A DNA stretch of 23,731 nucleotides, from contig DASZZY010000106.1 of assembly GCA_036260395.1 (NCBI GenBank), forward strand, positions 1 to 23,731, read 5' to 3'. Below are positions 8,442 through 14,820 of this stretch, one piece after another. The notes beneath the pieces were generated by a model. It was given only the letters and a program-made list of their open reading frames with translations. It was not told the origin of the DNA and ran no database searches. Origin of the DNA: DASZZY01 sp036260395 (lineage in GTDB: Bacteria; Actinomycetota; UBA4738; CALAEC01). Within the stretch, counting starts at the first letter, position 1. Each line of letters begins with the position of its first letter. Position numbers and translations under genes: made by a program.

Positions 8442-9002
8442 ATGAGCGACCCGCCCGGCGGTCCGCTGACCCCTCAGGCGGAACAGGAGCTGGTGCGACG
8501 TCTGGTGGCCGGTGATGACGATGCCCTGCGAACGCTGTACCGTCGGTTCGCTCGCCCCGTCTACGGGATGGGCCTCCGGATCCTCGGTAGTCGGGAGTCG
8601 GCCGAGGAGCTCACCCAGGACGTGTTCGAGGCGGCCTGGCGGAAGGCGGAACGGTACGAGCCCGCCCGCGGCCGGCTCTCGACGTGGCTGATGACGATCG
8701 CCCACAACATGGCCGTCGACCGACTCCGCCGCGAGTCGGGCCGGGCCGCGGCGGTGGCCGGGCCGGTCGAGGAGCTGGCCGCCGTCGGGGTGTCCGAGGA
8801 GGAGGCCTGGCTCGACCGTGAGGAGGCGCGCCGCATCCTCATGGGGCTGTCGCCCGCGGAGCGCAAGCTCCTCCACCTGGCCTACTACCGGGGATGGACG
8901 GCCCGGGAGATCGCCGAGGCCGAGGGGATCCCCCTGGGGACTGTGAAGACGCGCATGCGGACGACGCTCATGAAGCTCCGGGCGAGGGCCAAGGAGGCGT
9001 GA
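8442..9002 (+). CDS. ECF RNA polymerase sigma factor (SigK/SigL-like)
   Basis: 186-residue group 4 sigma factor. Region 2 lies at about 28-95 (LYRRFARPVYGMGLRILGS, then ELTQDVFEAAWRKAERYEP and LSTWLMTIAHNMAVDRLR). Region 4 lies at about 129-182 with the HTH around TAREIAEAEGIPLGTVKTRM. ATG 8442 is preceded by GGAGGG at 7 bases. It overlaps the anti-sigma gene by one base (TGATG), the standard arrangement for a co-transcribed cognate pair. Together they would turn on a regulon in response to an envelope or redox signal. Membership of a specific ECF group is a guess, made from the RskA-like partner. Confidence 0.92.
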   Translation: MSDPPGGPLTPQAEQELVRRLVAGDDDALRTLYRRFARPVYGMGLRILGSRESAEELTQDVFEAAWRKAERYEPARGRLSTWLMTIAHNMAVDRLRRESGRAAAVAGPVEELAAVGVSEEEAWLDREEARRILMGLSPAERKLLHLAYYRGWTAREIAEAEGIPLGTVKTRMRTTLMKLRARAKEA

Positions 9003-9733
9003 TGGACTGCCTCGCCGTCCGAGATCTCCTCGCGGAGCACGTCCTTGGAACCCTGGACCCAGAGGCTCGCCGGCTCGTGGACCGGCACCTGGCCTGGTGC
9101 GCGGGGTGCCGCAAGGAGGCAGCCCAGCTGGCGGAGGGCGCCGCCGGCCTCGCCATGGCGATGTCCGGGCCGGAGCCGCCCGCCGACCTCGAGGACCGCC
9201 TCGTCGATGCTGTCTCCTCGGGCGGGCGACGGCCGCACCCCCGTCCCCGCGGCCGCTCACGCGGGGCGCTCGTGGCCGCGGCCCTGGCCGCCGTCCTGGC
9301 GATGGGCTCCGTGGCCTGGGCGGTCACGCTGGCCGGCCGGGTCGACGAGCTGGAGGGCCGGGCCGCCGTGGCCCGCGGACGGGTGGCCCGCTTCGAGCAG
9401 GTGATCCGGGAGCTCGGCGGGCGCGAGCGTGTCCGCGGCGCGGACCTGTTCGGGCGTCCCGGTGCCGACGGACGGGCGCTCGTCTACGACGGCGACCAGG
9501 ACTGGGTCCTCGTGGTGGCCACCGGGCTCCCGGAGGCGGGGGGCCCGTACCAGGCCTACCTCACGACGTCGGGGGGGCGGGTGGTCGTTGGCCGCCTGGC
9601 GTCGCAGGCCCCGGGCGAGCTGGCCACGGCCCGCCTCTTCCCGGGAGCGGTGTCCCCGTTCCGCGGCGTGCTGGTGGTCGACGCCAGCGGCGCCCCGGTG
9701 CTCGAGGGGACCCTGGCCTCCAGCGCCGCCTGA
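9002..9733 (+). CDS. Membrane-anchored zinc anti-sigma factor (RskA-like)
   Basis: 243 residues. The cytoplasmic N-terminus carries the zinc anti-sigma signature H29-x3-C33-x2-C36 (ZAS domain), which binds and inactivates the sigma factor encoded just before it. One transmembrane helix spans about 89-111 (ALVAAALAAVLAMGSVAWAVTL). A short coiled region (VDELEGRAAVARGRVARFEQ) follows, then an extracytoplasmic RskA C-terminal domain with strands such as DWVLVVATGLP and YQAYLTTSGG. The start ATG overlaps the sigma stop. Signal release is expected through regulated proteolysis, as in RskA and RsiW; no protease gene is nearby. Confidence 0.9.
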   Translation: MDCLAVRDLLAEHVLGTLDPEARRLVDRHLAWCAGCRKEAAQLAEGAAGLAMAMSGPEPPADLEDRLVDAVSSGGRRPHPRPRGRSRGALVAAALAAVLAMGSVAWAVTLAGRVDELEGRAAVARGRVARFEQVIRELGGRERVRGADLFGRPGADGRALVYDGDQDWVLVVATGLPEAGGPYQAYLTTSGGRVVVGRLASQAPGELATARLFPGAVSPFRGVLVVDASGAPVLEGTLASSAA

Positions 9734-9757
9734 GCCTGCCCGTCGGCGGCCCCCCGG

Positions 9758-9763
9758 TATCAT
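9758..9763 (+). promoter_or_regulatory. -10 element TATCAT, leaderless promoter of the nucleotidyltransferase operon
   Basis: TATCAT fits the actinobacterial TANNNT -10 and ends 6 bases before the GTG at 9770. Transcription would therefore start at or next to the start codon. No clear Shine-Dalgarno sequence is present and no -35 consensus is seen. The same layout is seen at 17597 and 18654. Confidence 0.55.
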
Positions 9764-9769
9764 CGAGGC

Positions 9770-11119
9770 GTGTCCGGGGTCTCGGAGGTCGTCGGTATCG
9801 GCCTCGCGGGCGGCCGGGGGGTGCGGGCCCGCCCGCTCACGCTGAAGGCGCCGGGCTATCTCCGATCGAAGGCCGCGATGGCCTTCCTCGGCCGGCGCCT
9901 GATCCGGTGGGTGGTGGAGATCCTGTCCGCCGAGGGGATCAAGAACTACTTCATCGTGGCCCACGGCAAGGAGAACCGGTACCAGATCAAGGTGCTCCTC
10001 GGCTACGGCGACCAGCTCGGCATCAACGTCCAGTACTCGCCGGTGAAGTACGACGCGCTGTCGACCGGCAGCGCCGACTCCACGCTCCGGATGCTCGACC
10101 ACTGGGGGATCGAGCGGCCCAGCCTGGTCTTCCCCACCGACTCCATCATCGACTTCGACCTCGAGCCGATGTACCGCCACCACGTCGAGACGGGTGCCGC
10201 AGTGACCGTGGCGGCCATGACCCGCGCCCCGGCGGAGGTCGCCGAGAAGTACGGCGTGATGCTCACCGACCCCGCGGGCCGCATCTTCGAGTTCGTCGAG
10301 AAGCCGACGCTGGCCGAGCTTCGCGACTACCTGGAGCTGAAGGACGACGCGGAGTTCGACTCGCTGCCGCTTCTGACGAACGCGGGGTTCTATCTCCTCG
10401 ATCCCGAACAGCTGCGGCGGGCGACCGCCGATCCGGAGCTCCGGGCGCTGCGGCAGCGCCGGCTGGACTTCGGGAAGGACCTCCTCCCCTGGCTGGTCCG
10501 GGCGGGATACCCGGTGCACGCCCACCCCGTCCGGCGGATCGGCGACCTGGGCAACGTCCGGGACTACGTCGAGACCGCCGTGGACGTCCTCCACGGCCGC
10601 TTCGAGTCGGTCCTGCGCCTCATGGGCCCGCCGTACGAGGCCCAGGCCGGCGTGTGGATCGCCCCCGAGTCCCTGAAGATGGCCGACGAGCTCACCGGCA
10701 AGACGCTCGAGGAGAAGATGGCCGATGGCTCCGTGCGGATCGGGCCGGCGGTACGCATCGGGAGGTACTGCGAGATCGGGCCCGGCGTCGTGCTCTCCGA
10801 GACCAACCTCGACGACGACGTCGAGGTCCGGGCCGGCGCCGAGATCGTCCGGTCCTCCGTCCGCGACGGCGCCATCGTCGGGCCCGGAGCGGTCGTCCGG
10901 GACTCGGTGATCGGCTCGATGACCGAGATCCAGTCGACGCGCGCCCTTCGGTCGGTCGTCGAGCACTACGTGGCCCTCGGCGACGAGGTGGTCGTCCATC
11001 CCGGCGTACGGCTCACGGGGGAGATCAGCGTCTACCCGAGGCTCAAGATCCCGGCCGGCATCTCGGTGCCGCCGGGGACGGAGCTGGCCAGCGCCCAACA
11101 GGTCCTCGACCTCCTGTGA
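9770..11119 (+). CDS. Sugar-nucleotidyltransferase-like protein with C-terminal left-handed beta-helix
   Basis: 449 residues. The N-terminal Rossmann-like nucleotidyltransferase domain has the signature GLAGGRGVRARPLT (11-24) and the metal-binding aspartate in FPTDS (D124). NAGFYLLDP and VRRIGDLGNVRDY further along are typical of glucose-1-phosphate or mannose-1-phosphate transferases. From about 315 a hexapeptide-repeat (LbH) domain follows, with turns such as VRIGPAVRIGRYCEIGPGV. The usual sequence after PLT is altered (KAPGYLRSKAAMAF), so the substrate is unclear; making an NDP-sugar is the likely reaction. It opens an operon: its stop overlaps the next start (TGATG). GTG 9770 is chosen from the open frame and the -10 spacing. 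Confidence 0.82.
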   Translation: MSGVSEVVGIGLAGGRGVRARPLTLKAPGYLRSKAAMAFLGRRLIRWVVEILSAEGIKNYFIVAHGKENRYQIKVLLGYGDQLGINVQYSPVKYDALSTGSADSTLRMLDHWGIERPSLVFPTDSIIDFDLEPMYRHHVETGAAVTVAAMTRAPAEVAEKYGVMLTDPAGRIFEFVEKPTLAELRDYLELKDDAEFDSLPLLTNAGFYLLDPEQLRRATADPELRALRQRRLDFGKDLLPWLVRAGYPVHAHPVRRIGDLGNVRDYVETAVDVLHGRFESVLRLMGPPYEAQAGVWIAPESLKMADELTGKTLEEKMADGSVRIGPAVRIGRYCEIGPGVVLSETNLDDDVEVRAGAEIVRSSVRDGAIVGPGAVVRDSVIGSMTEIQSTRALRSVVEHYVALGDEVVVHPGVRLTGEISVYPRLKIPAGISVPPGTELASAQQVLDLL

Positions 11120-12129
11120 TGAAGCTCGGGCTGGCCCTTCCCCACTACGACTTCTCGCTGCCGGACGGGGCGCCGGTGTCGTGGGAGGGGCTCGCCAGCG
11201 CCGCCCGCCGGGCGGAAGCGCTGGGGTTCGACTCGGTGTGGGTCTCCGACCACTTCTTCCTGGGGCTCGGCCGGTACGGGGGGTCCGACGAGCCGCAGGG
11301 CTCGGCCGAGCCACTCGCCGCCCTGGCGGGCCTGGCCGTGGCCACCGAACGGGTCCGGCTCGGCACGCTGGTGCTGGGGGCGGGGTTCCGCCATCCGGCC
11401 GTGGTGGCCAAGGCCGCCGTGACAATCGACCTCCTGTCGGACGGAAGGCTGGACCTGGGCCTGGGCGCGGGCTGGTACGAGGACGAGTACCGGGCATTCG
11501 GGTACCGCTTCCCGGGCGTCGGCGAGCGCTTCGAGATCCTCGAGGAGAACCTGATGGCGCTGGGGCTGCTGTTCGGCAAGGACGAGCCGGTCTCGTTCGA
11601 CGGCCGCCACGTCCGGCTGCGAGACGCCTACTGCCGCCCCCGCCCCGTGCAGGAGCCGCGCCCGCCGCTGTGGGTCGGCGGGAAGGGAGGACCGCGCCTG
11701 GCCCGGCTGGTGGCCCGGCACGGCGACGGCTGGAACACCGTGTGGGCCTGGACGCCGGAGGCCTACGCGGAGCGCGCCCGGGTCCTAGACGAGGCGTGCG
11801 AGCGGGAGGGCCGGGACCCGGCGAGCGTCCGCCGCTCGGTCGGCCTCTACGCGATGGTGGGGGAGGACGACGATGACCTCGTCGCCCGGTACCGGGCTCT
11901 CCAGCGCTGGAGCCCCGGCGGGTTCCTCGACGGCCAGCTCGTCGAGGACTGGGGTCGCGACAAGCTCGTCGGCACGCCGGACCGCGTCCTCGAGCGGCTG
12001 GCGTCGTTCGCGGCGCTGGGCGTGGACGAGGTCGTCATCTCGGCCTCGTCGCTTCCATTCGCGATCTACGACGACTCGATGCTCGACGTGATCGCCGAGG
12101 CGGTGATCCCTGCCGCCCGGGAGCTGTGA
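11119..12129 (+). CDS. LLM-class (luciferase-like) oxidoreductase, probably F420-dependent
   Basis: 336-residue TIM-barrel flavin or F420 enzyme of the bacterial luciferase superfamily. Signatures are the N-terminal LGLALPHYD, DSVWVSDHFF, the strand ERVRLGTLVLG, GRLDLGLGAGWYEDEYRAFG (typical of actinobacterial LLM proteins), then PPLWVGGKGGPRLARLVARHGDGWN and a C-terminal VGTPDRVLERL segment. It catalyses hydride transfer to or from an unknown substrate. I prefer F420 over FMN because of this subfamily in actinobacteria, but the sequence alone does not settle it. The start overlaps the previous stop by one base, and its own stop overlaps the next start in the same way, so it is in the middle of a coupled operon. 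Confidence 0.88.
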   Translation: MKLGLALPHYDFSLPDGAPVSWEGLASAARRAEALGFDSVWVSDHFFLGLGRYGGSDEPQGSAEPLAALAGLAVATERVRLGTLVLGAGFRHPAVVAKAAVTIDLLSDGRLDLGLGAGWYEDEYRAFGYRFPGVGERFEILEENLMALGLLFGKDEPVSFDGRHVRLRDAYCRPRPVQEPRPPLWVGGKGGPRLARLVARHGDGWNTVWAWTPEAYAERARVLDEACEREGRDPASVRRSVGLYAMVGEDDDDLVARYRALQRWSPGGFLDGQLVEDWGRDKLVGTPDRVLERLASFAALGVDEVVISASSLPFAIYDDSMLDVIAEAVIPAAREL

Positions 12130-12344
12130 TGGACTACCTCGATGCCGCCGTCCGAGTCCTCGAGGAGCAGGCGAAGCCGCTGCACTGGACGGTGATCCAG
12201 GACATCGCGCTCCAGAAGGGGTACCTCGATCCCTTCACCCAGAAGGACATCCGCAAGCACCTGCTCGCGGCGCTCTCGGACGCGGCGCGCCGACCCGACG
12301 GGCCGGTCGTGAAGTCCGGCCGCGGGATTTACTCACTCCGCTGA
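12129..12344 (+). CDS. Stand-alone HARE-HTH domain protein
   Basis: 71-residue protein that is essentially one HARE-HTH (HB1/ASXL/RpoE-delta-type) winged helix. YLDAAVRVLEEQAKPLHWTVI forms the first helices, DIALQKGYLDP leads into the second, and VVKSGRGIYSLR is the characteristic C-terminal wing. In larger proteins this domain is attached to restriction, helicase, or RNA polymerase delta subunits and is thought to bind DNA or modified DNA. Here it is alone. ATG 12129 overlaps the stop of the oxidoreductase gene (TGATG); a GTG three bases earlier would add one residue. Its job is unknown; a small regulator is plausible. Confidence 0.75.
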   Translation: MDYLDAAVRVLEEQAKPLHWTVIQDIALQKGYLDPFTQKDIRKHLLAALSDAARRPDGPVVKSGRGIYSLR

Positions 12345-12345
12345 A

Positions 12346-12801
12346 GTGGAGACGGCAGGCCCCGGCGCCAGGGCCGCCGTCTTCGCGTGGTTGCTTCTCA
12401 AGAGCCTGCTCATCGGCGTGATCGTGGCGGCGATGTTCGGCATCGCCTGGGGGTCGGTCGCGGCGTCCGTCGAGCACGGCTTTCGGGCCGGGATGACGAC
12501 GCTGCCGATCGCCGTCCTGATGGTGCTTGTCAGTGTTCTATGGCTGACTCGAGCTGCCCGAGGACGGCTGCTCCTGGCGCTCGGGAAGGTGAGGCCTCGT
12601 TTGGCGAATGCCGTGGTGTTCGTCCTGCTCTGGGGCGGGATTTATGGCGCGGCCACGTACGTGGTTCAGCACTCGCTGTTCCTCTCGCTCCTTGCCGCAG
12701 CGAGCATGGCTGTGATGACGCTCGGGGTTCCGTGGGGGTTCTGGCGGCTGTTCCGCGCCGAGCTTCGAAAGGCGGGTCTCCCCGCCGGGCAGGCTCGCTA
12801 G
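12346..12801 (+). CDS. Polytopic membrane protein, unknown function
   Basis: 151 residues starting at GTG 12346, one base after the HARE-HTH stop. There are about four hydrophobic segments: AVFAWLLLKSLLIGVIVAAMF, TLPIAVLMVLVSVLWLTR, ANAVVFVLLWGGIYGAATYVV and FLSLLAAASMAVMTLGVPWGF. Basic residues cluster in the middle loop (RAARGRLLLALGKVRPR) and the tail. I recognise no family. No clear Shine-Dalgarno sequence is seen, so translation probably depends on coupling to the previous gene. Its codon choice is a little less GC-biased than its neighbours. The TAG stop shares the CTAG at 12798-12801 with the stop of the convergent decarboxylase. Confidence 0.65.
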   Translation: METAGPGARAAVFAWLLLKSLLIGVIVAAMFGIAWGSVAASVEHGFRAGMTTLPIAVLMVLVSVLWLTRAARGRLLLALGKVRPRLANAVVFVLLWGGIYGAATYVVQHSLFLSLLAAASMAVMTLGVPWGFWRLFRAELRKAGLPAGQAR

Positions 12802-14192
12802 CTGTCGACGGCGCGGGCGGCTGCCCGGACGATCTCGATGGCTTCCTCGATGCGGTCTCGGTGGGTGCGGTGGCTGACGATGCAGGCCCGGATCACGAAC
12901 CGCCCGTCGATCATCGTGCTCGAGAGGAACACGCGCTTCGACGCGTTGATGCGCTCCAGGAGCCGGCGGGTGGCGTCGTCGCCGGACCGGGATCGGAACG
13001 CGACGACCGTCAGCTGCGGCTCCCATGGGACCTCGAGCTCCGGGATGTCACGGAGGCCCTCGTACAGCACCGCCGTGAGGTCGAGCTTCTCGTCGAGCCC
13101 CTCGCGGAACGCTGCCACACCGTGCAGCTTCAGCGGCAGCCAGAGGCCGAGGCCGCGGAAGCTCCGAGAGAGCTCCGGCGAGTAGTCGGTGAAGTTGGGG
13201 ATCTCTTGCTCGGTCCCCAGGTCCTGGAGGTAGTCGGCGCCCACGGTGTGCGCCTCCCGCAGGCGGGCGCCGTCCCGGACCAGCAGGGCGCCCGTTCCGT
13301 AGGGGAGGAACATGGCCTTGTGAGGGTCGAGCGCGATGGACTCCGCCTCCTCGATCCCCCGGAACCTCGAGCGGCCGCGTTCGGTCATCTGGAACGGCCC
13401 GCCGTACGCACCGTCGACGTGCACCCACAGCTCCTCCTCGCGAGCCACCGACACCACGTCGGCCAGCGGGTCGATGGCCCCCGTGTTCGTAGTGCCGGCG
13501 CTGGGGACCACCAGGAACGGCCGGAGCCCCCGCTCGCGGTCCTCCTTGACCATGGCGCGCAGGGCGTCCGGGTCCATCCGGAGCTGGTCGTCGCGGCGGA
13601 CCAGCCGCAGCGAGCGGGGCGGGAGCCCCGCCAGCGTGACTGACTTGGTCACCGAGGCGTGGGTCTGGTCGGTGACGTAGACCGTCGCCTCTCGGAAGTT
13701 CTCTCCGAGCAGCGCGTGGCGGGCGGTGACCACGGCCGACAGGTTCGACAGCGAGCCGCCCGTCGTCAGGATCCCGCGGGCCTGGGACGGGTAGGCGAAC
13801 AGGTCCGCCAGCCACCGGACCGTCTGCCACTCGAGGTTGACGAGCACCGGCGCGGCCGCCCACACCCCCACGTACCGGTTGATGGCCATGGCCAGGAACT
13901 CGCCGAGCGCCGCTGCGTACAGGCCCCCGCCGGGGATGTAGGCCAGGTAACCGGGGCCCGTGGTGTTGAAGGCCTTGTCGGCGCCCAGCCGGACGATGTC
14001 GAGCAGGTCCTCGAGCCGGCCGGGGCCTTCCGGCATCGGCTCCTCGACGCGGGCCGCGGCCTCGACGGCTCCCGCCACGTCGACGGCGGCGGCGTCGGGC
14101 AGCTCCTCGATGAACCGCTCCACGAACCGGAGCGCGGCCTCTCCCATCGCCCGCATCTCCTCCACGGAGGGTTCCAGCGGGTAGCGCGTCAC
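12798..14192 (-). CDS. PLP-dependent decarboxylase, group II (aromatic L-amino-acid/glutamate decarboxylase family)
   Basis: 464-residue PLP enzyme. The cofactor lysine is K292 in ALDPHKAMFLPYGTG. H178 in DQTHASV would stack on the ring and D260 in WVHVDGAYGG would bind the pyridine nitrogen. TTGGSLSNLSA (143-153) binds phosphate. The N-terminal motif GPGYLAYIPGGGLYAA is typical of aromatic-amino-acid-decarboxylase-like actinobacterial proteins. It releases CO2 from an amino acid to give an amine; the substrate cannot be read from the sequence. GTG 14192 lies one base after the stop of the IscA-like gene, and no independent ribosome site is clear, so the two are probably coupled. Confidence 0.9.
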   Translation of the reverse strand: MTRYPLEPSVEEMRAMGEAALRFVERFIEELPDAAAVDVAGAVEAAARVEEPMPEGPGRLEDLLDIVRLGADKAFNTTGPGYLAYIPGGGLYAAALGEFLAMAINRYVGVWAAAPVLVNLEWQTVRWLADLFAYPSQARGILTTGGSLSNLSAVVTARHALLGENFREATVYVTDQTHASVTKSVTLAGLPPRSLRLVRRDDQLRMDPDALRAMVKEDRERGLRPFLVVPSAGTTNTGAIDPLADVVSVAREEELWVHVDGAYGGPFQMTERGRSRFRGIEEAESIALDPHKAMFLPYGTGALLVRDGARLREAHTVGADYLQDLGTEQEIPNFTDYSPELSRSFRGLGLWLPLKLHGVAAFREGLDEKLDLTAVLYEGLRDIPELEVPWEPQLTVVAFRSRSGDDATRRLLERINASKRVFLSSTMIDGRFVIRACIVSHRTHRDRIEEAIEIVRAAARAVDS

Positions 14193-14193
14193 G

Positions 14194-14475
14194 TCAGTGC
14201 TCGGGACGGATGTTCGGAGGCGAGCCGAGCGGCCGGAGCACCAGACGGTCGTGCGGCTCCTCCACGTCGACCAGCCCTTCCAGGCCCCGCTCGACGAACA
14301 GCGTCATTCCCCCGGCGTCGACCGGCTCGTCGTCGGGCGAGGCCTCGTCGGTGAGCCGGGCCTCGACGCCGCCGGGCCCCCGGACGAGCCGGATCTTCGC
14401 GTCGGGATGGAACCGCCGGGCCGCTGCCTGGGAGCGGTTCAGGATGTCGCGGGCCCAAGGAGTAACCTCGATCAT
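14194..14475 (-). CDS. HesB/IscA-like small protein lacking cysteines
   Basis: 93 residues. The start MIEVTPWARDIL and the strand pattern (IRLVRGPGGVEARLTDE, then GMTLFVERGLEGLVD and DRLVLRP) match the HesB/IscA/adhesin fold seen in A-type Fe-S carriers. Functional A-type carriers have three conserved cysteines. This protein has no cysteine at all, so it cannot hold a cluster in the usual way. It is probably a degenerate family member, like other actinobacterial HesB-like proteins. It is coupled to the downstream decarboxylase (1-base gap). Start ATG 14475 has a TAGGCT -10 candidate 8 bases upstream, giving a near-leaderless mRNA. Confidence 0.65.
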   Translation of the reverse strand: MIEVTPWARDILNRSQAAARRFHPDAKIRLVRGPGGVEARLTDEASPDDEPVDAGGMTLFVERGLEGLVDVEEPHDRLVLRPLGSPPNIRPEH

Positions 14476-14483
14476 GGCCGGTC

Positions 14484-14503
14484 AGCCTACCGGACCGGTC
14501 CGG
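14484..14503 (-). promoter_or_regulatory. -10 element TAGGCT abutting a perfect 14-bp palindrome
   Basis: On the minus strand TAGGCT (14489-14484) ends 8 bases before the ATG of the IscA-like gene. Directly upstream is CCGGACCGGTCCGG (14490-14503), a perfect palindrome over 14 bases, placed between two divergent genes (starts at 14475 and 14544). It could be an operator. GC-rich genomes produce such palindromes more easily, so confidence is moderate. Confidence 0.5.
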
Positions 14504-14543
14504 AGTTATCTTCGAGGCCACGACCGAGCCACGGAGCGAAGCC

Positions 14544-14741
14544 ATGTGCCGGAGCATCAAGACCCTGCGCCGCCCGGACGAGGCGGCCACCGACGAGGAG
14601 ATCCGGGCCGCGGCCCTTCAGTACGTCCGCAAGGTGAGCGGCTACCGGGAGCCGTCGCGGCGGAACGCCGAGGTGTTCGCGGCCGCGGTCGACGAGGTCG
14701 CCGCCGCGTCGCGGCGGCTCCTCGACGCCGTCGCGCGGTAG
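14544..14741 (+). CDS. DUF2277 family protein
   Basis: 65 residues, MCRSIKTLRRPDEAAT at the N-terminus, then EEIRAAALQYVRKVSGYREPS and the tail VDEVAAASRRLLDAV. The whole protein matches the DUF2277 pattern, including the M-C-R-x-I-K start with its conserved second-position cysteine. Members resemble a small DNA-binding or SUMT-associated domain, but none has a proven function. ATG 14544 is preceded by GGAG about 8 bases upstream. It diverges from the IscA-like gene and is followed by lon after 79 bases. Confidence 0.85.
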   Translation: MCRSIKTLRRPDEAATDEEIRAAALQYVRKVSGYREPSRRNAEVFAAAVDEVAAASRRLLDAVAR

Positions 14742-14771
14742 CGCCAGCCGGACGGGAATACCGGGCGGCGG

Positions 14772-14794
14772 TATCTTTGTTGTTGCAACTACAA
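14772..14794 (+). promoter_or_regulatory. lon promoter -10 candidate overlapping a MarR-like operator palindrome
   Basis: TATCTT (14772-14777) is a possible -10. Bases 14777-14794 form an 18-bp palindrome centred on GTTGCAAC in which only one symmetric pair fails (TTGT-T-GTTG / CAAC-T-ACAA). GTTGCAAC-centred sites with TTGT/ACAA arms are common as MarR-family operators. It lies across the expected transcription start, so a bound protein would repress lon. The known actinobacterial stress boxes (HAIR of HspR, ClgR) are not seen here. Confidence 0.55.
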
Positions 14795-14820
14795 CCTTTG
14801 TCCTCGCAAGGAGACGGTCG

